Of a DNA stretch of 40,563 nt, positions 39,618-40,563 are shown piece by piece. This DNA comes from a bacterium EF100-94H03 bin56 (GTDB lineage: Bacteria; Pseudomonadota; Alphaproteobacteria; SP197). The stretch covers positions 1 through 40,563 of the forward strand of contig MPMV01000041.1 of the NCBI GenBank assembly GCA_002238685.1, read 5' to 3'. A program made the position numbers and the translations under genes. Numbering within the stretch: position 1 is the first letter of the stretch; the number at the start of each line of letters is the position of its first letter. A model generated the notes under the pieces. It did not search any database and was not told where the DNA came from. It saw only the letters and a program-made list of their open reading frames with translations.

Positions 39618-39980
39618 AAAGTCAACCTCACCGATGCGCGCGTCAAGGCGCTCAACACCCGCAGAACTGCCACGACATCCGCGACGGCGCGCTCAGAGGA
39701 TTCGGCGCCCGGGTGCTGCCGTCTGGGGCCAAGCGGCTCTTCGTTCACGGTCAGCATCGAGGAGAGCCCCTGTAAGATCGTCGCCGACGCCGATGCGATG
39801 ACGGTGAATGAGGCGAGGACCCGAGCCGCCGAAATGCACGCCGCAATCAAGCGGGGAGAGGACCTGTCACGGTGGTCCTCGAAGGCGACCCTCGAGACCG
39901 TTGCCGAGGCCGTGTTCCAACACCATAGACGGATCTGGAAGGCACGGACACTGTATGCAATCCGGTGCTATCTGAAGAAC
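39612..39980 (+). pseudogene. Relic of a tyrosine recombinase (N-terminal part), cut by IS
   Basis: Joined from two frames, it reads LFKVNLTDARVKALNTRRT, then HDIRDGALRGFGARVLPSGAKRLFVH, then MTVNEARTRAAEMHAAIKRGE and VAEAVFQHHRRIWKARTLYAIRCYLKN. It corresponds to the first 125 or so residues of integrase 2 (compare RGFGVRVLPSGRKCYFLH). At least two frame changes and one stop are present. At LKN it is interrupted by the IS630-type element starting at 39983. Confidence 0.8.
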
Positions 39981-39982
39981 TA

Positions 39983-40563
39983 GTGTTGTGTCCCAGAGAT
40001 AACTTATATAATAATGAGCGTGCCCCACTCCTGGAGTCCGCTCATGCCCCGTGGTCGACCGGTTGCCCCCGTCCCGCTCAGCGAGGACGAAGAACATCAG
40101 CTGCTCAGCATCGCCCGCTCCCGCTCACTGCCCCACGCGGTCGTGCAACGCGCGCAGATCGTGCTGGCCTGTGCCCAAGGCGAGTCCAACACCGCCATCG
40201 CCAAGCGCGTCGGACTGAGCCACATCACCGTCGGCAAGTGGCGCCGTCGCTACCTCGAGCGAGGACTCGAAGGCCTGCACGACGAACTGCGTCCCGGACG
40301 GCCCAGAACCCATGAAGACGAACGCGTGGCCGAGGTGATCAACACCGCTCTCAAGGTCAAGCCGCCCGATGCCACGCAGTGGAGCGTGCGCAGCATGGCC
40401 GAGTACACCGGCATTTCCAAATCCACCGTGCAGCGCTGGTTCGACCTGTTCGGCGTACAGCCCCACCGGCAACGTCACTTCAAACTCTCCAACGACCCCT
40501 TCTTCATCGAAAAAGTTCGCGACATCGTCGGGCTCTATCTCAATCCGCCAGACCATGCCGTGG
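39983..40563 (+). mobile_element. Second IS630-family element (5' part only; runs off window)
   Basis: Left end GTGTTGTGTCCC follows the target TA at 39981-39982. It shares the GTGTT terminus with the element at 7799 but differs in the rest of the end, so it is a different IS of the same family. Right end lies outside the window. Confidence 0.8.
40044..40563 (+). CDS. IS630-family transposase, partial (3' end outside window)
   Basis: The first 173 residues are open to the window edge. ATG 40044 aligns with the start of the transposase at 7873; an in-frame ATG lies at 40014. HTH segments read ITVGKWRRRYLERGL and WSVRSMAEYTGIS, then [21 protein letters not shown], closely matching the first copy. 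The catalytic core is beyond the window. Apparently intact so far. Confidence 0.9.
   Translation, partial: MPRGRPVAPVPLSEDEEHQLLSIARSRSLPHAVVQRAQIVLACAQGESNTAIAKRVGLSHITVGKWRRRYLERGLEGLHDELRPGRPRTHEDERVAEVINTALKVKPPDATQWSVRSMAEYTGISKSTVQRWFDLFGVQPHRQRHFKLSNDPFFIEKVRDIVGLYLNPPDHAV

Overview
The window reads as a chromosome segment of an alphaproteobacterium, probably Rhodospirillales-like or another free-living or host-associated marine or soil lineage. The evidence is high GC, the bamD-recN-ligA cluster, the block of SUV3-like helicase, S4 protein and 7Fe ferredoxin FdxA, and family resemblance of the metabolic genes. No rRNA, tRNA or CRISPR array was seen. The left 16 kb is an accessory island full of broken genes; the right 24 kb is mostly intact chromosomal metabolism and housekeeping.

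Region 1 (1-9 kb), decayed defence-like island: a long nested palindrome, a multiply frameshifted PAPS-reductase-family relic, an intact 1177-residue SIR2-domain protein (SIR2/DUF4020-like architecture, a probable NAD-consuming antiphage protein), a relic of a tyrosine recombinase, two HEPN-like proteins sharing one signature, a small uncharacterised gene, and a complete IS630-family element that landed in the stop codon of a class 3 lipase gene.

Region 2 (9-16 kb): the membrane-anchored lipase, a very GC-rich patch (outer-membrane barrel gene, a LuxR-type regulator relic joined to the C-terminal barrel of a Slam-type protein), a three-helix membrane protein, and two tandem, translationally coupled tyrosine recombinases. 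The recombinases sit against an FAD oxidoreductase gene whose 3' end is missing. This looks like the right edge of the island.

Region 3 (16-29 kb, mostly minus strand): an operon of FAD oxidoreductase, cupin and Rieske oxygenase; a formamidase/acetamidase with a relic of an ABC-transporter ATPase just upstream; a second Rieske oxygenase; a beta-lactamase-fold serine hydrolase; a conserved 93-residue ORF overlapping prfC; a secreted protein; a 3-hydroxyacyl-CoA dehydrogenase without its usual hydratase half; and the urease accessory genes ureE-ureF-ureG-ureD without structural subunits. Amidase, urease maturation and amine-type Rieske enzymes point to organic-nitrogen scavenging.

Region 4 (29-39.6 kb): an EamA transporter coupled to an enoyl-CoA hydratase; ligA, recN and bamD on the minus strand; then the divergent helicase, S4, TerB-like and fdxA operon. 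The window ends in another recombinase relic, related to the second tandem integrase and itself cut by a second IS630-type element that runs off the end.
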